Shown: in pieces, positions 60,507 through 64,000 of the stretch
Numbering within the stretch: position 1 is the stretch's first letter
How the letters are laid out: the number at the start of each line of letters is the position of its first letter
Assembly: GCA_021792365.1 (NCBI GenBank)
Contig: JAJYUT010000001.1
Coordinates: 992,001 to 1,056,000, forward strand
Direction: 5' to 3'
From: Pseudomonadota bacterium
GTDB lineage: Bacteria; Pseudomonadota; Alphaproteobacteria; Dongiales; Dongiaceae
DNA length: 64,000 nt
Notes under the pieces: model-generated
The model's input: the letters and a program-made list of their open reading frames with translations, nothing else
Databases searched by the model: none
Told to the model about the DNA's origin: nothing
Position numbers and translations under genes: made by a program

Positions 60507-62075
60507 CTAGTTCTTGACGACGTCGCGATAGAGATCGAGATCGAAGGTCGGGCCGACGATGAACCCGTCCACGTTCTTGCGCAGGGCGATGGTCTCGACC
60601 TGCTGGAACAGAATGACGTACGGCCCTTCGTCGAGCTGCAGCTTCTGCAGGTCCATATACATCTGGGCCCGCTTGGTCGCATCCTTCTCGTCGCGCGCGG
60701 CCATCACCCTGGCTTCCATCTCCGGCGTGGCCCACTGGTTGCGCTTGGCAAGCGGCGCGTTCAGGAAGCCGTCGGCGTTGGAGTGGGGGTCCTGGTAGTC
60801 GGAGCCCCACTGGCCGAGATAGATGTCATGCTCGCTGGCGCGGTACTTGGTCAGCGTCGTCTTGTTGTCGGCCATCTTGATGACGAGATTGATGCCGGCC
60901 TGCGCCATCGTGTTCTGCAGCGAGGCGGAGAGCTCGCGCGCCTCCGACTTGTTGGTGACGTCGATCGTGACGTTGAAGCCGTTCGGATAGCCGGCCTTGG
61001 TGAGCAGCTCCTTGGCCTTGGCAACGTCCAGCGTATAGGGCGTGGAATTGTCGGCGCCGAGCTGCCCGTCAGGCAGGAAAGTCTGGTGCTTGATGCCGGT
61101 GCCGTTGAACATCGTCTCCTGCAGCCCGTCGTAATCCACCAGGTAGCGCATGGCCCGACGCACATCCGGGTTGCCCAGATGCTGGTTCGTCACGTTCAGG
61201 CCCATGTACCACAGGGTCGCCTTGGGATAGGACTGCAGCTTGATGTTGGGGTCCTTCTTGACGGCGGCGAGCTGGTCGCCGGTCAGGTTGCGCGCGATGT
61301 CGATGTCGCCCTTCTGCAGCAGCAATTGCTGGGTGGCGCTCTCGGTCACGTTGCGGACCAGCACGCGCTTGATCTCCGGCGCGCCGTCCCAATAGTTCTC
61401 GTTGGCCTCGAGGACGAGCGACTCGTTCGGCTGCCAGCTTCGCAGCGTGAAGGGGCCCGAGCCGGCGCCGTTGGTCTTCAGCCATTCATGGCCCCAATCG
61501 CCGTTCGCCTCATTGGCGGCGACGAGATCCTTGTCGACCACGACGCTGGTGAAGGAGAGGCAGTTGAGGAAGAAACTCGGTGCATAGGCGGCGTCCAGCT
61601 CGACCTCGAGGGTCATTGGATCCTTCACCCGCACCTTGTCCTTCACGTTCTCCTTGGTGAGGCCGAACTGCGTCATGATGAAAGCCGGGTTGAGATCGAG
61701 CGAGACGAAGCGCTCCATCGAGAACTCGACATCCTCGGCCGTCAGGTCGTTGCCGGAGTGGAACTTGATCCCCGGACGGATCTTGAAAGTGAAGGTCCTG
61801 CCGTCATCGCTGACCGACCAGCTTTCGGCCGCCTGGAGCTTCAGTTGCGAGGGGTTGGCCGGATCGATCACCACCAGGCGGTCATAGGTGTTCGCCATGT
61901 ATTCCGACGCGGTGAACTCGTAGATCTCCGCCGGGTCGAGCGAGATCATGTCATCGATCACATAGGCCATGACCAGCGTGTCCGCCGGGGTCTTCGCGTG
62001 CGCCGCGGCCGACGAAGCCAGGATCGCGACCGCCGCCAGAGAGCCCTGCAGCGCGGATCGCAGGAACGGTTTCAT
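60507..62075 (-). CDS. Peptide ABC transporter substrate-binding protein (DppA/OppA-like)
   Basis: A 522-residue periplasmic SBP_bac_5 protein. A signal peptide (LAAVAILASSAAAHA) is followed by the ligand-binding domain: MISLDPAEIYEFTASEYMAN, WSVSDDGRTFTFKIRPGIKF, and the second lobe with YLVDYDGLQETM. GAGGAGG precedes ATG 62075. It binds peptides or small peptide-like compounds; the sequence does not fix the ligand. First gene of the transporter operon. Confidence 0.93.
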   Translation of the reverse strand: MKPFLRSALQGSLAAVAILASSAAAHAKTPADTLVMAYVIDDMISLDPAEIYEFTASEYMANTYDRLVVIDPANPSQLKLQAAESWSVSDDGRTFTFKIRPGIKFHSGNDLTAEDVEFSMERFVSLDLNPAFIMTQFGLTKENVKDKVRVKDPMTLEVELDAAYAPSFFLNCLSFTSVVVDKDLVAANEANGDWGHEWLKTNGAGSGPFTLRSWQPNESLVLEANENYWDGAPEIKRVLVRNVTESATQQLLLQKGDIDIARNLTGDQLAAVKKDPNIKLQSYPKATLWYMGLNVTNQHLGNPDVRRAMRYLVDYDGLQETMFNGTGIKHQTFLPDGQLGADNSTPYTLDVAKAKELLTKAGYPNGFNVTIDVTNKSEARELSASLQNTMAQAGINLVIKMADNKTTLTKYRASEHDIYLGQWGSDYQDPHSNADGFLNAPLAKRNQWATPEMEARVMAARDEKDATKRAQMYMDLQKLQLDEGPYVILFQQVETIALRKNVDGFIVGPTFDLDLYRDVVKN

Positions 62076-62287
62076 AAGTTGCCTCCTCGAAGTTTTTCGT
62101 TATTGCCCGCCGAATTTCCAGCCGATCGGTCAGTTTGTCCAGCAGGAACGGCCGAAAGCCCAGGCTGAAGGCCCACTTAGCGGTGTTTACCGGCCCGAGC
62201 TCAAGGCCCGGGACCAGGACCGCGCCCTGTGGAACCCGCCCTGCGCTCACGGGGTTGTATGTTGCAGAAGGATGACAGCCCCGTCAT

Positions 62288-62299
62288 TTTCACGTGAAA
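62288..62299. promoter_or_regulatory. 12-bp perfect palindrome upstream of the LTA-synthase-like gene
   Basis: TTTCACGTGAAA, about 36 bp before ATG 62336, in the 260-bp gap that also holds the promoter of the leftward transporter operon. A candidate operator; the regulator is unknown. Confidence 0.45.
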
Positions 62300-62335
62300 T
62301 TTCAGCGGCGTACGGGGCGGGCGAAACCCGGTTTC

Positions 62336-64000
62336 ATGACAACAGAACAGGTGCAAGACCGGGGGGTTTTGGCCCGCTCGCGATGGGCCGTGCCGGTCTT
62401 TTCGACCCTCCTGCTCTATGGCGTCGCCTATTACGCCTGCTGGGCGGCGTTCGGGATCAAGATCGTCGAGTCGCGCGCGCTCTATGATCTCGGCGTCAAC
62501 CTGGCGCTGGCGCTCCTGGTGTTCTCGGTCTCACGGCGGATCTGGCCGTTCGTGCTGCTGCAGGCCCTCTATTTCGCCGTGTTCTACGTGGCGAGCGCGC
62601 TCAAGGTCGCGGTGCTCGGCCGGCCGATCATGCCGGAGGATGTTCACAACCTGTCTGCGCTGATCGAGATTCTCGGGACCGTGGGGTGGGTGGCGGTCGC
62701 CCTGCCGCTCGCCTTGCTGGCCTGCATGCTGGTGTTCAACCTGAGATTCCGGGCCGGGCCCGCCCGCGCCGGCTGGGCGTTGCTGATCGCTGTGCCGCTC
62801 GGCGCCGCCGGAACCCCGGTCGCGCTCAGCACGAGCCTGGATGCGTTCTTTGGCAACACGCCCTGGGATCAGCGGGAGAATTTCATCTGGCGCGGCGGGG
62901 CCGTGCATCTCGCGCAGGAATCGCTGCGCGCCCTGGCTGTACGCCGTCCGGCGCCCACCGAGCAGGAAGTGCTGGCGGCCATCCGGCGCCGGGCGGAGGC
63001 GGCTGGTGGCGTGGTGGAGCCGCTGATACCGCTCGGCCATCGGCGGAACCTGCACCTCATCCTGGAAGAGAGCTTCTGGGATCCCACCGTTCTCGGCGCG
63101 GCAGGCTACAGCGCCGATCCGATCGACCCGCGCTTTCGCGATCTCTGGCGGCAATCCAATCACACGCAGGGCCTTAGCCCGGCTTTCGGCGGACAGACCG
63201 CCAATGCCGAGTTCGAGGTCCTCTGCGGCTTTCCGGTCAACCAGATCGCGGTCAAGTTCGAGTTCAGCCTGCTGCGCGACGTGCCGTGCCTGCCGCGCAT
63301 CCTCAGCGAGCTTGGCTATCGCACGGTGGCCTCGCACCCGAACGTCGCCGGCTTCTGGAACCGCTACGCTGCGTATGGGCGTTTGGGCTTCGAGACCTTC
63401 TGGGCCGAGGACGCGCTGGACATGAGCGACCGCAACGGCCCCTTCCTGGCCGACCGCTCTTTGCATCGCCAGGTCCGCGAGAAGCTGCAGGCAACCGACG
63501 ATGGGCGGCCGGTCTTGGACTACATCGTCACCATCGACGGCCACTGGATGTATGACGCGGGGGATCAGCGCCCGCCAGCCCTCACCAGCACGTCCAGGAT
63601 CAAGGAAGTCGGCGATTACGGGAACATGCTGCACTACAAGACGCGGCAGATGATGGACGCGATCGAGGCCATCCGGCGCGACGATCCGGATTCGCTGATC
63701 GTGGTGTTCGGCGATCATCTGCCGATGCTTGGCCGCAAATTCGCGGGCTATGCCGAATCCGGTCTGCTGCCCGACAATCTCGGCGCCTTCACCGGCGAGC
63801 AATACGATCTCGCCGCGGCCACGCCGCTGCTGGTGATCGATGGCCGCAACGGCCCGCTCGATCTCGGCCGCATCCCGATGTACCGGCTGCCCGGCATCAT
63901 CCTGCGCCTGCTGGGCGAGGACGAGCGGAGGACCATCTTCGACCTGGCGCAGGTGCCGTCCGCGACCATTCCCCGGCCGCTTCCCGATGTGATGATGACC
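62336..64000 (+). CDS. LTA-synthase-like phosphoglycerol transferase (truncated by window)
   Basis: At least 555 residues, open to the window edge. Four or five N-terminal helices (VPVFSTLLLYGVAYYACWA onward) precede a sulfatase-fold domain. Metal and catalytic motifs are LILEESFWDP (Glu245), the nucleophile Thr288 in GGQTANAEFE, and GDHLP (Asp460, His461), the LtaS/OpgB pattern. In a Gram-negative cell this class transfers phosphoglycerol or related groups to periplasmic glucans or other envelope glycans, not teichoic acid. ATG 62336 is the first credible start. Confidence 0.87.
   Translation, partial: MTTEQVQDRGVLARSRWAVPVFSTLLLYGVAYYACWAAFGIKIVESRALYDLGVNLALALLVFSVSRRIWPFVLLQALYFAVFYVASALKVAVLGRPIMPEDVHNLSALIEILGTVGWVAVALPLALLACMLVFNLRFRAGPARAGWALLIAVPLGAAGTPVALSTSLDAFFGNTPWDQRENFIWRGGAVHLAQESLRALAVRRPAPTEQEVLAAIRRRAEAAGGVVEPLIPLGHRRNLHLILEESFWDPTVLGAAGYSADPIDPRFRDLWRQSNHTQGLSPAFGGQTANAEFEVLCGFPVNQIAVKFEFSLLRDVPCLPRILSELGYRTVASHPNVAGFWNRYAAYGRLGFETFWAEDALDMSDRNGPFLADRSLHRQVREKLQATDDGRPVLDYIVTIDGHWMYDAGDQRPPALTSTSRIKEVGDYGNMLHYKTRQMMDAIEAIRRDDPDSLIVVFGDHLPMLGRKFAGYAESGLLPDNLGAFTGEQYDLAAATPLLVIDGRNGPLDLGRIPMYRLPGIILRLLGEDERRTIFDLAQVPSATIPRPLPDVMMT

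Noticed and set aside
1-64000. CRISPR array, rRNA, insertion sequence or prophage
   Set aside because: No spaced direct repeats of suitable length, no rRNA sequence, and no transposase, integrase or phage structural protein was found in any frame I read.

Overview
This looks like one continuous stretch of a GC-rich alphaproteobacterial chromosome. Supporting markers are a DUF3035/BamF-type lipoprotein, DUF2336 and PAS_5 proteins, a class I lysyl-tRNA synthetase, the argD-argF-hslO order and alphaproteobacterial-style dispersed palindromes. Rhodospirillales or a near relative is my guess, not a determination. Genes are dense on both strands and many pairs share 1-4 bp start/stop overlaps (ATGA or GTGA). 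No phage, insertion sequence, CRISPR array or rRNA gene was seen.

Layout. 0-3 kb: an OmpA-like lipoprotein with a Gln-rich insertion, then an AT-richer island holding an orphan helical-repeat protein and a gene fragment. 2.8-9.2 kb: arginine synthesis (argD, argF), Hsp33, a lipoprotein, an arginase-fold enzyme divergent from a Cys-tailed MarR regulator, and a MaoC hydratase. 9.2-19.1 kb: ribF-ileS-lspA, a BamF-like lipoprotein, an active/inactive M16 peptidase pair and a class A penicillin-binding protein. 19.2-27.9 kb: DUF2336 protein, tRNA-Leu(CAA), a response regulator and MASE1-PAS-PAS histidine kinase around a frameshifted glyoxalase-like gene, two PAS_5 proteins flanking a DapA-family aldolase and its divergent GntR regulator, and a decayed beta-CASP nuclease gene. 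27.9-31.8 kb: trehalose metabolism (otsB, otsA, GH15). 32-37.2 kb: non-pyrrolysine MttB methyltransferase, DUF2062 protein, PuuA-like glutamine synthetase and amine oxidase. 37.2-38.9 kb: a compact operon of a winged-helix protein, two DUF5985 membrane proteins and a PH-like membrane protein. 39.2-46.6 kb: a ten-gene Mrp-type cation/proton antiporter operon in the order E-F-G-A(C-terminal)-B-C-D followed by two more antiporter-like subunits and a small membrane protein. 46.6-55.1 kb: glycosyltransferase and LpxH-like phosphatase, secreted and repeat-containing proteins, pmbA, murI, class I lysK, an endonuclease/exonuclease/phosphatase-fold membrane protein. 55.2-62.1 kb: a saccharopine/lysine dehydrogenase-family gene divergent from an Lrp regulator, and a dpp/opp-type peptide transporter. 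62.3 kb to the edge: an LTA-synthase-like phosphoglycerol transferase cut by the window end.

How it works together. Several groups handle nitrogen compounds (arginine, lysine, peptides, methylated and primary amines). Others handle envelope and osmotic homeostasis (Mrp antiporter, trehalose, BamF, LspA, PBP1A, LpxH-like, MurI, phosphoglycerol transferase). The most distinctive locus is the Mbh-ordered Mrp operon with three antiporter-like subunits and a His-rich loop, with the wHTH/DUF5985 operon divergent next to it. Recurrent in-frame tandem repeats (Gln-rich, His-Ser-Gly-Glu, Lys-Leu-Ala-Glu-Asp, and a duplicated MurI active-site loop) are a second theme.
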